From Sycobia sp. Sy_11 (lineage: Eukaryota > Arthropoda > Insecta > Hymenoptera > Epichrysomallidae), in the NCBI GenBank assembly GCA_018907035.1, contig JACCIC010000275.1, forward strand, positions 102,501-166,500: a stretch of 64,000 bases of DNA. The letters are read 5' to 3'. The translations under genes and the position numbers were made by a program. Below the pieces are notes generated by a model, which was not told the DNA's origin, ran no database searches, and was given only the letters and a program-made list of their open reading frames with translations. This document shows, piece by piece, positions 1 to 11,039 of this stretch. Numbering within the stretch: the first letter of the stretch is position 1; every line of letters begins with the position of its first letter.

Positions 1-491
1 TTTCAAAGGTTTTGCTGAAATAGAGAGAACGAGGAGACAATTTTTGCGAAATAAGTATTAATGACTTGGCTCTTCATTATATACACGAAGCGCATGTCTG
101 TATATCTTTTATGAATCTTTCAGATTAAATTACAAATTCCATTTTATTTTTAAAAGCGTTTATTACACAACATTAAAACATTCGAACTGTCTTATTGATT
201 GAAATTTTCATAAAATGAATCTCTTTTACATTTCATTCAAAAAAAAAAAACAAAAAAAAAAAAAGAAAAACTCCGAAAACTTGGAACTATAATATTCATT
301 ATTATTCATCCTTCAGTTAAAGAAAGATAGAGTAAGAAGGTGCAGCGTTAAATTGTTTCAACAAAACCATTTAAAACAATCGATTATTATCCTCTGAATA
401 AGTTTTTTTTTATTTCTCTTACAAAGTCAATCGCAAAACATCGTAAACTTCCAGCGGTTGATTATAATATTCTCCACCTCTCTTTCAATCA

Positions 492-500
<9 letters not shown>

Positions 501-536
<36 letters not shown>
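501..536. repeat. (CT)18 microsatellite
   Basis: Perfect CT run after a C run, followed by a short GT run. Confidence 0.95.
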
Positions 537-544
<8 letters not shown>

Positions 545-1060
545 TGATGCCTGCCTGTGTGTACTCGCCCGGAAATCGTGCATTTCCATTGGCAATACTC
601 TTATATATACAAATCTGATTTTCACTACAGTATAGATTAGATTAATCGGAGCTACATTACCCTATAGATATTCCATATTATTTTTTGTTTTTTTTTTCTC
701 ATTGTCATGTGAATATATATGTATTGCACGTAAAATTAGATTATAATTGTTGTCGGTCTTCGCATTTAATATCTATATGCTCTTCGTTTTCCTTGTTCGC
801 TCATTAAAAATCATCAAAGCAGTATTAATGTATAAAATTTGCCTGTGTGTTATTGAAATTACTTATTCGGCAATCATTTCCAATATTGCACGAGTCGGAA
901 AATGTTGAACGTTCGTATTATATATATATTATATTTGGAAAAAGCTAATGCGTAAATCGAGGTTAACCGAAATATTTTAGTTTTTTTTCGCGATTGTACA
1001 ACTGCTCCAAATTCGTTTGCGCGACCCATTCAAACAAAGGAAAAGTGTGGCGAGAAGAAC

Positions 1061-1064
<4 letters not shown>

Positions 1065-1105
<41 letters not shown>
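1065..1105. repeat. (GA)n microsatellite
   Basis: Perfect GA run, about 20 units. Confidence 0.95.
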
Positions 1106-1106
<1 letters not shown>

Positions 1107-1389
1107 AGCTTCGAAATATAGTTTTTGTATTAAAATAAAAGAAGAAAAATATTACTTCTACAACGGAGCTTTGTCGAAGTTACCGGTTTTTCACTTCTAA
1201 ATCCCAAGGCTTTGTGTATACACGTTGATGTATTTCTCTTTACGTGGATGAACTGTTACAGCCGGCCAAATCTCGTGCGGCGTAATTTGAAAATTTCGGT
1301 TGCTCAATATATAAATTATAATATTTTTTAGCGCACCCGTTCTCCCTCCCCCTGGCTACAACACTCCGATAAGTTCAAATGTATAATAC

Positions 1390-1390
<1 letters not shown>

Positions 1391-1442
<52 letters not shown>
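1391..1442. repeat. (AAT)n microsatellite
   Basis: Perfect AAT run, about 17 units; the only long trinucleotide array in the window. Confidence 0.95.
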
Positions 1443-1534
1443 TAACAGAAAAAAACGCGCCGACGTTGATGTGCAACGACGTATATCGAACGCGAGTCGA
1501 AGGTGAAATCGTCCCACCGATTGTAATTATATGG

Positions 1535-1535
<1 letters not shown>

Positions 1536-1582
<47 letters not shown>
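1536..1582. repeat. (TA)n microsatellite
   Basis: Perfect TA run of about 47 bp. Confidence 0.95.
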
Positions 1583-1584
<2 letters not shown>

Positions 1585-1706
1585 AAACTTCATTCCATAG
1601 TTGCAAATTATCCAAAGAATCTTATGTGCTTTCTCCCTTTTTCCTGTGTAAATAGATATTAAAACGTCTCGAAAAGAGATTTTACCCACGCTAAATTAAT
1701 TTTGTG

Positions 1707-1707
<1 letters not shown>

Positions 1708-1762
<55 letters not shown>
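1708..1762. repeat. (TA)n microsatellite
   Basis: Perfect TA run of about 55 bp, 125 bp from the previous one. Confidence 0.95.
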
Positions 1763-1764
<2 letters not shown>

Positions 1765-3856
1765 ATTTATCGATAATAGTTATCTCACTATAGATGCCGA
1801 CTGTGAATAAGTGTAGGTTATTAAATAATATTTAACCCATTATCGACCACAGCAGATATGATTTAAAGCATGATTTTCAGTTTACTGTATACGAATTACA
1901 AATTGATCTGAGAAAACATTGAAAAGCAATGTATTTTATATTAGTTCAAAGGTTCTTCGTTCCATTGATCGCTAACGATTAAAAAATTTAATTAACTAAT
2001 CCAAAATTGAATTAAAAAATAACGATTTTCGAACTTAACTGGTTTTTTTAAATTTGCATTTGATAGGTCCAACCGATATGCAATTATTTGGTTAAATTCT
2101 CTATCCGATGTTCAAATTTAAAATAGTTTGATTGAAGGTATAATTTTCCAAACGGTAAATTCTGTAAAAAAAGTTTAATGTCAGAAACAATGTGTATCGT
2201 ATTCTTAGTATTCTTTGTTGATTTGTATTGTGATTTATGGCATTATAAATTGTTTGTAAAAATTGATTGTGCACCAATAAAAATTCATTTTGATCAACAT
2301 TTTGAATTTGGTGGTTGAAAAATTCATATCCTCAACAAACTTCCAAGTTTACATCGGGTCTATGATGTATAACAGTTTTAAAATGCATTGCTTAATAGAA
2401 AAATTGACAATGTAGAATTTAAAAAAAATGGCAGATCAAAAAATCGTTTTTTTCGAATTAAAGCTAATTTTTTTATACATACCAACATAAATTTTTTCTA
2501 ATGATATTACAGACGCATTCTGAAAAAGGGGGACCGTCAAATGATAAAACACACAGTGTTTCACAATTTTTTCTCTGCTAAATTTGTAATCGATATAGAA
2601 TAGGCTGAGAAAATAGTCTAAAACGCCTCCTGCGAACCTCAACGGATCAATAACCGTACGTACGTAGATAATTAATAAATCATTGTGCTTACTGATATAT
2701 TTCTTGTGATAAATAAAAATATACGGTGAAAAGTGATGATTCGTTATTACGAGCTACACAGATCTTTATCAGAGGAGGATAACGGATTAAGGGATTATTT
2801 CAGTTACTTTATTCCCTATGATATAGATTATCCAATATACGTGACGGACAGGGACTAAATTCAGAGAGGTAACTCTGATTACCTCGAAAACGTACCCTGC
2901 GAATTTTCAGAACGCTCACTCGTTTCCAAAATATGTTATTTGCTCACCGTTAATTAATAAATCCATTGATGGAGGAATTCTTGAGTAAGATTATTTGTTC
3001 TTTTTTTTTGAAGGAAAATCTCTTCCATTGGCGCCCGATTCGAAGAAAGAATAAGACTTTCAACAAAAAGTTCCAGTGAACACCCTTTCAGAAATGCCTT
3101 CTTTCTGCGTTAATGTCTGAATTAAAGTTTGTCCTTATTTACGCACGTCGAATTGAGCACAGTAAAATCAACGCTTATGAAAAATAAGTAGAATTTTAAA
3201 TCGAGAATGACTAAGAAACTAGGCATTTGTGGACGTATTTTTATGAGAATCAAATGCTATTGTTTTTTAGAATTCAGCGCCCCAAAATTGGGGATTACTC
3301 GAAGCTACTCACGATATCCTTATTCCATTGATGATTATGTTATCAATAAGAAAGTATTAGATCTTAGAATAGGAGACAACGTTAAATTCGAAAAGTTTAC
3401 AAGCCTCTCATTTTGGAGTAAATCAAAGTTATCTCGCTCAATCTCGAACGAATCGATCACCCATAGATATACATATTTATTTATACCTACGTGTAAGAGT
3501 TAAGCGGTAATTAAAATCTTCGAGTTTTCTGGATAGCGTGAAACAATGAAATTCTCGTAAGCTAACACATTTTCTCAATACTTTACATGTATTAATAGTA
3601 TTATACGGGGACAACATATATATCCAGAAGTGTGTAATGCTCATGCACACGGTATTGGATGCATTACGTTCTAAATGACATGATGAGAACTGGGTTGAAA
3701 GTGAGGTTGAGAGTACGAGGGAAAGAGAAATCAAAACGCATCGAGGGGCGGGAGATGGGGATAAAATACAAGGGCAGCGGACCGGTAACAATGGGCAATG
3801 GAATAAAAGTAGAGGGTGTGTGTACACGTGTGCGTGCCTGAGTGTGCGTTTGTGTT

Positions 3857-3977
<121 letters not shown>

Positions 3978-4054
3978 TAGGAGGCGGGGAGAGCCGGAAA
4001 GTCAATAACTGCTTCGCGCGCTCCGCGCTCGCTCGTTCACCGGCGTTCACTCAC

Positions 4055-4141
4055 CTCGTAGACGTTCGGGTGCCAGAATTTGGTCATGAAGCGAATGCTC
4101 GGCGGGCTGTACGGGTAGTCCGGTGGGAACTTCATGTGTGC
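4055..4141 (-). CDS. UBE2R2: UBE2R-type ubiquitin-conjugating enzyme E2, coding exon 2 (partial gene)
   Basis: A 29-codon exon giving residues 59-87 (AHMKFPPDYPYSPPSIR...FWHPNVYE). It carries the UBC-fold PxxYPxxPP strand and the HPN triad (residues 82-84) that stabilises the active site. The acceptor is TTCACAG with a good pyrimidine tract and a CTAAC branch-like site about 30 nt upstream; the donor is GAG/GTGAGT. Phase 0 on both sides fits exon 1 exactly. The next expected block (NGDVC, with the catalytic Cys, then the acidic C-terminal tail) was not found between 1 and 4054, so the gene continues beyond base 1. A dense (CU)n(CA)n tract lies 80 nt past the donor in the transcript. Confidence 0.95.
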
Positions 4142-4257
4142 CTGTGAACAGAGAGAGCAAAAAGGGACAGATGTTAGCATAATATATATACGGTGGTAGA
4201 ATATAGTACACAATAATATATGTATCGCAGGTATATAATATACGGAAGGAATCGTTC

Positions 4258-4260
<3 letters not shown>

Positions 4261-4311
<51 letters not shown>
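4261..4311. repeat. (TA)n microsatellite
   Basis: Perfect TA run of about 50 bp, about 120 bp from the UBE2R exon 2 acceptor, inside intron 1. Confidence 0.95.
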
Positions 4312-4314
<3 letters not shown>

Positions 4315-4917
4315 GCGGGGCTCTATAAATGGAACCTGATGGATGCAAAGAGCGTCGCGCAGCGCGTCCCGTTCGGTTCACGCGCGATGTAGTATATACA
4401 TACACATTACACATATACGTATAAAGACGACTCACAGCTTCGTCGCGCGCAGGGCCTGTTATTTTTGGAAATTGCGTTGGAAAACAGCGAGCTTTCCACA
4501 GGCGGTCGCTTGCATGGCTTTTTATATAGAAAAGAAAAATATATAACGAGGGCTGTGTACAACTCTATCTTCGACGTATTTTCTATAAAAACATTATCTC
4601 GGGGATTTTTTTTTATTTTTATTATCGCAAAGTATTCTCTTTACCGCTTGACATTGTGGTCGTATAGTTAAAAAAAAACAAGATAAAATAAAATAAAAAG
4701 AAAAGAAAAAGAGATAAAAAGAATGACAAAGAAACGAAACAACGAACTTGTGTCTGCAAACCAATCTCTCATTGAAAGACAAAAAAGATCGTCGAAGAAA
4801 AGGCGAGAAATAGGTAAATCAGCTATGAGAAAGTGGATTCCTCGCCTTGCGCTCCCTCTATCTTCATATAGCGAAGTCCAATATAAAAATCATTCTTCAA
4901 ATTTATCAAGCGTGTGC

Positions 4918-4920
<3 letters not shown>

Positions 4921-4967
<47 letters not shown>
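4921..4967. repeat. (TA)n microsatellite
   Basis: Perfect TA run of about 47 bp. Confidence 0.95.
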
Positions 4968-4969
<2 letters not shown>

Positions 4970-6258
4970 CGCGTCTTCGCCGTCAGCTGTACGGGTTTAG
5001 AACGAGAGGAACGAGAGAATCTACACACCCGGGCTATTGCCATTAAATCTCAGGACGGGAGGATGTGGATGGGGGGCGGGGGGTGGACGCGCAAGAAAGG
5101 GAACGCGTAATTTCCGTATATTACTCGCGAATAAACCCCGAGTCGCGCATCTCGGGGATGTAAATGTGTATATATATATACGTAAAGCGGAGCGCACACA
5201 TCGATCTCCTCCTTCGCACAAGTGCGCGCGCGCGTGCTTCGTGACCTGGTCATGGCCCAAATATCCTATATATACTATAGTCTATACACACAGATCAGTC
5301 GATGCGTGTGCGAATTTGCCTGTAAATGTATATACGTGTACACGAGCTCTTTTCTATGTATCTATACGTCTATATTTTCCTCGGGGATACCCCTACAGAG
5401 GTAACCTACTTTCCTCGATCTTCCCTCGCGCTGCAAGCGCGCGCCGCGAAGTAAAGAGACCCGTGCGCTCGTGCAGTGCAGTTATACACAAGAGGCACAT
5501 ACCATGCACGTGACTTTTTTTCCCTCCGATTCTTATTATTATAATCGCCTCGACTCTCCTTTTATTCAAATAGATAAACAGCGCCGCGCTTGGATCTGAA
5601 CGAGGCTTTTGTCTGCATAAATATATAATGCATAAATACAATACAATATACACGCATACATACGTATAAACGACGGCGTGTGCCCTCGATCTGACGAGGC
5701 TATGCCGTGTGCTCTCTATTATTGCACCAATCTACAATGCAACGAAAGAGGGAGACAGAAACAGATAGACAAAAAAACGGAAAGATGCCATGCTAAAGAC
5801 CATACTCACTTTTCTTCTTAATTTGTTTTTATTTTTAATCACTTCATATTATTGAACGTGAATTACAAAAATTTAACGAATATTCTAGATTTTGGCACGC
5901 GAATGGGTAATATATTATACGTTCGAGAAGAAACAAAAGTTCGATATAGCAACAATTTGGAACTAATAAAGTACTTCGCTCAATTTTTACGTGCACCTTT
6001 TCATTTTTGTTTTTTCCGCTCACCCCCCCCCCCTCCGAGCATTCTACGGTCTTTAACGTCGGGAATTTTACGTATATATAGGTTATAAAATGCCTGTATA
6101 TTTACCACTTGAGCTGTTCAGTTTGTATTCATCCCTAAAAAAGTGGAGGGCGAGCAGTCGAACGAGGGAAGACGAGAGAACGAGAGAGAGAGGGGGGGAG
6201 GAGGGAGAGATCAGTCAGAATAAAATTAAAATTCAATACGAGGGTGCATAGATATTAC

Positions 6259-6376
<118 letters not shown>

Positions 6377-7094
6377 TGTATGCATGCATAATATAGATAT
6401 ATATAGATACACGCTATTTCCCCCGCATTCGCGCAAACCAAGGCACGGCGACGTAATAAAACGGAGCGGTTTAGAAAGCGGATAGAAACACGCATTTGTG
6501 CACGACCTCATGGTGTGTATACTGTCTGTGTATCGATATTGTTTACACTGAGGTATATATGTATGTATACACACGTACATGGGTTAGGTTTTAAATGCGC
6601 ATACACTGAATACGTTACGGAAAGTTATACGGGCCGTAAGAGAAGTATGAATTTCGGAGCAACGCGACTAACGCATTTTCGTTTTCAATCCATGAGAATC
6701 TTTACAAAATCTAGTGTGCATGTGAGTCTTAAAAAAAAAAAAAAATCTCCCGCATGGGAACAAGCAAATAATTGGCACGAGTAAAAAGGAAAGAGAAAGA
6801 GGAAGACTGTTATATAGACAAAGATAAAGAGACTGTCGGAGGAGCGCGTCAAACGAGACAAAAGCCGAAATGACGACCAACGCGGAGACGAAGGATATAT
6901 CTATATAAATATAAATGCAATATAACGTTCAGCGATGCCGTCGCCGAGGAAAGAGAAAGCGTATATAATAAAGTCCTTATAAATAACAGCCCGACGCTGG
7001 CTGGCGTGCGCGCTCGCTTCGGGGCAAGCTGCAGAACATCCGTGCGCGTGGTGGTGGGGAGGGAGGGGAGGGGGTTACCCGAGAAAAAACTAAC

Positions 7095-7268
7095 CTTAAA
7101 ATAACCGCCCTGGTAGAGCGTGTCCGGTGGGCCGAAGATCGCCACCTCCCATTCGAACATATTGTCCTCGTTCACGAGTTTGACGCGGAAGCCCTCGACG
7201 GGCTCCTCCTGCAGGCTCCTGTACTCCAGGGCCAGGGCCCTGAGTGCGCTGCTCGTTGGCTGCGCCAT
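7095..7268 (-). CDS. UBE2R2: UBE2R-type ubiquitin-conjugating enzyme E2, coding exon 1 (partial gene)
   Basis: Encodes residues 1-58 of a CDC34/UBE2R-family E2, which takes ubiquitin from E1 and, with SCF-type cullin-RING ligases, builds Lys48 chains on cell-cycle and signalling substrates in cytosol and nucleus. The reading MAQPTSS...[13 protein letters not shown]...[19 protein letters not shown] follows human UBE2R2 almost residue for residue, with one deletion near the N-terminus. The start is the first ATG in frame (complement of 7266-7268), with A at -3 and G at +4. The exon ends in phase 0 at AAG followed by GTTAGT (donor complement of 7089-7094). Seen: exon and splice site. Known: family role. 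The catalytic Cys (expected near residue 92) is not in this exon. Confidence 0.95.
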
Positions 7269-8640
7269 TTGGTTATTCCAATTGCTTCTCTCTTTCTCTC
7301 TCGTGCACACAGTTGCTCGCTCACCCTGTCTCCCCTCGACAGAGTTCCTCTCCCTGCTGACGACGATGCTCGATGTTATATTATGCGCGCTCCCCGCACC
7401 GAAGATCTTGCAGACTTCACTATTCGCAGTCTCGGCAACGACGGACGGAGTCTTCTTTTTCGTCTTCCGCTGCAGGCCAGGGCCTCCTAGAGCGGTACGA
7501 CAGAATCGAAGCGCGCGCGCGCACTACACCGACACGGACGGAGAAGAGTAATAATATATATGCACTCTTAGTAGACACAGGCACACACACAGACACACGG
7601 GCCGGACGACGGCAACGGGGAACAGCAGCAACGACGGCGATGACGACGACGGGGCACGCGGCGCGCTTGTGCTTGTATTATATATGTATCAAGGCTGCAT
7701 TAACTGCAGCGATAGCATTTTACAACGCGATATTATTCCCCGCACGCACTCTTTATACCACCGACATAGGCATATGCGTATGTGCAGTGTGTGAGAGACG
7801 ACCTGCGCGCTCTTCTCTTTGCGATGCGTTCTTGATCGGCTCTTCCCTCGCGCTTTTGTTTGTTGCGCCAAAAAGACGAGGACGAACGACGAGGACGACC
7901 AGCCGAGACGACGCGCGCGCGCACGCTCACGCCTTACACATGTGCATTAAATAAGTACATGCACATCCCGCGCGCACGTATTATATTTATTCGCCGACGG
8001 CGACGCTGATGGCCTATGCACGCGGCACGATCACCAGCGGGATGCGAAGGTATTTACCGGATATATCTGGATTCCTGGATATATCTTCCCGATTTGCTCG
8101 ATTTTTCCTTGATTGCAAATGATATATAATGATTTTATTCTTTCGCGTAGCAAACTGGCTACTGCTGACCCAGGACAGTTGACGAGTCTAGAGTCACTAA
8201 CACCATCAGCTGCTCAAGTATACAAAATGTAACTGGCGTAACACACCAATGACAGATTGCAGATTGCAAGCTGCAGTGTCTCTGCATCAGAGGCCGCGTG
8301 CACCTTCGGGTCGACCTCGTCGATACTCGGCGTTATAACGCTTGACGCTCGCGTCTCGATTTGATGTGCCGTTTTGCTCTTCGTTTCGGTTTCCCCGGGT
8401 TTCCCGTCGTTTCTCTTGTTTCTCTATCTCTGTTCTGTATATCTCTCCCCCTCTAACTCAACGGATTCGGGGAGTTTCGGCTACAATCGGATTCAGCGCG
8501 ACGGCTTCGTGCTTCCTCGATCGACTCGCTCGGTTATCGCTCGGCGCTGCGCGCGACGGGCTCACGTCACGCTTGACGCTCCGCTTGCGGGGTTGCGTCC
8601 TGCATCGCGGACGTCGCGGCCATATCAATTTATAAATGCT
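7269..8640 (-). promoter_or_regulatory. GC/CpG-rich 5' region of UBE2R (promoter and 5' UTR candidate)
   Basis: Directly upstream of the UBE2R start codon the DNA changes from AT-rich to CpG-rich (many CG, GCGC and CGCG steps) for about 1.3 kb. It holds poly-pyrimidine and CGACGACG runs and no TATA box that I could place. This fits a broad housekeeping-type promoter with the 5' UTR, inferred from position and composition only. Open frames on the plus strand here (for example 7373-7954) are explained by few stop codons in GC-rich DNA. Confidence 0.45.
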
Positions 8641-8936
8641 CGATCGCCCGTGTCGTACTATCTCTGAATATTTGCTACTGTTTTCTTCTTTTTTTCTTAA
8701 CAAAAAATTATATAAATGAGCACACCGCAAATTATAGCTTTCATAAAATAAAAAAATTGCTAAAAGGAAAAAGGACCTGGACAAAGCAAATGTTAATTTT
8801 TTATATTTGCATACTTTTATTGGATGTGTAATTGTTTATAGAAATGTATAGGGCTTTAATTTATTTGTGTTTTAACTGTCTTTCATTCATGATATACTTC
8901 TAATTTTCATAGAATATATTACTTGTATCATATAAA

Positions 8937-8995
<59 letters not shown>

Positions 8996-9862
8996 TAATA
9001 ATATTATAATATTTGTCAATATACAAAATGGAAATTATAAAGAAAAAAGAACACATTATTTTCTCTGATGTTATCATGTACCATTTGATGAGGATATATC
9101 GAGAGACGGTATAGTGATCATATGTAGATAAGGTAGTTAATATAAGCATTTAAAATTATAACGAATAAATAAAAAACAATATACATATATCTTTTATACT
9201 TATATAAAACTTATAATAAACATATTAAAATCAGATTAAATATAATAAAATCAACTTTTAATAAAAAAATACATAAGTAATAAGAAGTCTTGAGTAATTG
9301 CCATAGAGCTTTCTCGAAAATGGGAAAATTGCAATTCATTCGCTTTTACGACAATTATATATATTCTGAAATTATAAAAAATCCACTTGTCACATGAATA
9401 ATATATAGACATATAAATGTGTGTATTACTATTCTTCTTTATAAAAAAATTCCTTCAGTTTTCCGCAACAGTTACAAACACGCTACGACTTCCTGATGAT
9501 GCGGATGCTCGATCAAACTGCATATGTATAATATACTGGTAAAATAAACACATATAAGCTGAGTTAGTGTACTTCCCGGCTTCTCCATCTCCATTATACA
9601 AGTTTGGATCCTTCTATAGAAGACTACACATGCATGTATAGCTGCCGGCGAAATACGTTTTTAAATTTTTTCTGTTCTCTGTATTTGCCTGTACGATATT
9701 AAACGAAAGGTATATTTAGTCATTCCGTATAGGGTAAATTTATTCAGTGGTTATATATCATTCATAAAAATATAAAGGGAGATATTTTATGAAATTCCTT
9801 ATATTATAGGTTCGATCGACAGTGAGTGATATCACGGATACTTGTAAACGATACTAAAAATC
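8641..9862. other. AT-rich spacer and MGST1 upstream region
   Basis: About 1.2 kb of AT-rich DNA between the CpG-rich block and MGST1, with (TA)n at 8944-8989. A possible acceptor-like TTATAGG at about 9804-9810, shortly before the MGST1 ATG, could end a 5' UTR intron, but no upstream exon can be shown. Confidence 0.4.
8944..8989. repeat. (TA)n microsatellite
   Basis: Perfect TA run between UBE2R and MGST1. Confidence 0.95.
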
Positions 9863-9979
9863 ATGGCAGCCCCGTATAATACCGAAATAATGCGAGTTTT
9901 TGGATTTTGGACTGGAATTTTGACACTCAAACTTCTCAGCATGTCCGTTCTAACAGCAAGAATGAGGTTTCGCAAAAAG
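9863..9979 (+). CDS. MGST1: Microsomal glutathione S-transferase 1-like (MAPEG), exon 1
   Basis: Encodes residues 1-39 (MAAPYNTEIMRVFGFW...TARMRFRKK): a short lumenal N-terminus, the first transmembrane helix (about residues 11-33) and the start of the basic cytosolic loop. MAPEG transferases sit in the ER and mitochondrial outer membrane as trimers. They conjugate glutathione to lipophilic electrophiles and reduce lipid hydroperoxides. The ATG is the first in frame, in context AAAATCATGG. The exon ends in phase 0 at AAAAAG followed by GTATGT. Together with exon 2 it gives a full 146-residue protein, slightly shorter than the 155 residues usual in vertebrate MGST1. Confidence 0.93.
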
Positions 9980-10649
9980 GTATGTTGTAAATTATTTTTG
10001 TATGCCTATTTATCAAATATACGAAAATGCACGAAAGTCTACAGTTTATGCGCTACGCAGTGATATGCATGAATGTTCAAGGTCGTAAGAATAAAAATGA
10101 AAACCCAGCATTATTTTAAAAAGCAGTTCAATTTTCATTAATACTTATTGTATTGTCGTTTCTTACAATGTAGATACAAAATGATGTAGAATAATTTATT
10201 CCATACTAATTAATTAAAATGTAGATAAGAAATAAAAAAAAATATTATCATTTGATGCTTATAAGATGTGACAAGGGAATGAGATGTCATTAGAATTATA
10301 AACTTGATAAACTATAAATTTTGAAATGATTGAGTATAAAATTGTAGAGTTTGGTAATTCATAGATGTATACATCACACATGAAAGGTCAAAAACAATCT
10401 TATATAAATATTAATAATAATAAGATTAACATTAGCATAGAAAAAACTGTACTTCCACATATAAATTATTTTTTACATATATTTAAATATCTTTATGCAT
10501 GATAAAATTTTTATCTCTCATAATTTGTACATTATGATTAAAAATATTTAGTAAAAGTAAAAATATATTTTTGTATAAAAATTTCAATTTATAATTACTA
10601 ATAATTTTTAATAAAATGTAAGGCTAAAATGGAATATTATTATTTTAAG
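9980..10649 (+). other. MGST1 intron
   Basis: A 670-bp AT-rich intron in phase 0 between MGST1 exons, GT-AG, with no other features seen. Confidence 0.9.
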
Positions 10650-10973
10650 GTCTTTGCAAATCATGAAGATGCATTGATGCTTAAAAAAGCTCGTGTAGCA
10701 TATGATGATGAGGATGTGGAACGAGTTCGAAGATCTCATCTCAATGATTTAGAAAATATCCTTCCTTGGGTTGCAATTACATACGTTTATCTTGGAACAG
10801 GACCATCAAATTGGCTTGCTGCCTACATAATTAGAGCATTTGTTCTTGCTCGAGTAGGACACACGCTGTCGTATGCTGTCTTTCCTAAGCAACCCTTCAG
10901 GGCAATAACTTTTTTCACTGGGTTTGGCTTAACTGCATTCGAAGCAGTTGCAACAATACTTTACTATCTGTAA
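10650..10973 (+). CDS. MGST1: Microsomal glutathione S-transferase 1-like (MAPEG), exon 2 (terminal)
   Basis: Encodes residues 40-146 and the TAA stop. It opens with VFANHEDAL, matching the family's RKVFANPED junction, and carries the MAPEG signature VERVRRSHLNDLEN (residues 62-75), whose Arg, Asn and Glu line the glutathione site in MGST1. Then come three hydrophobic helices (about 76-95, 97-115 and 121-144) with the conserved ARVGHTLSY block. The acceptor is TATTTTAAG/GTC; the open frame runs back into the intron, so the splice site rather than the first ATG at 10629 sets the boundary. An AATAAA at 11019-11024, 46 nt after the stop, is a likely poly(A) signal. No broken residues are seen, so the gene looks functional. 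Confidence 0.95.
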   Translation, partial: VFANHEDALMLKKARVAYDDEDVERVRRSHLNDLENILPWVAITYVYLGTGPSNWLAAYIIRAFVLARVGHTLSYAVFPKQPFRAITFFTGFGLTAFEAVATILYYL

Positions 10974-11018
10974 TTAAGATTCTAAAACAATTTTTTTTAA
11001 ATACTATATTTATTAGAA

Positions 11019-11024
11019 AATAAA
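11019..11024 (+). terminator. MGST1 polyadenylation signal
   Basis: AATAAA placed 46 nt after the MGST1 stop codon, in an AT-rich 3' flank. Placement is typical for a short insect 3' UTR. Confidence 0.6.
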
Positions 11025-11039
11025 AAATTATCAAACAAA

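Noticed and set aside
3207..3503. 98-codon plus-strand frame in UBE2R intron 2
   Set aside because: No family, no splice context, length within chance.
7269..7310. N-terminal extension of UBE2R
   Set aside because: No upstream ATG in frame (7308-7310 is GTG); the family start MAQ fits 7268.
7373..7954. 193-codon plus-strand frame upstream of UBE2R
   Set aside because: Lies in the CpG-rich UBE2R 5' region, opposite strand, Arg/Thr/Ala-rich, with no splice or family support.
10629..10649. In-frame ATG upstream of MGST1 exon 2
   Set aside because: The seven codons before 10650 are intron; exon 1 at 9863 supplies the N-terminus and first membrane helix.
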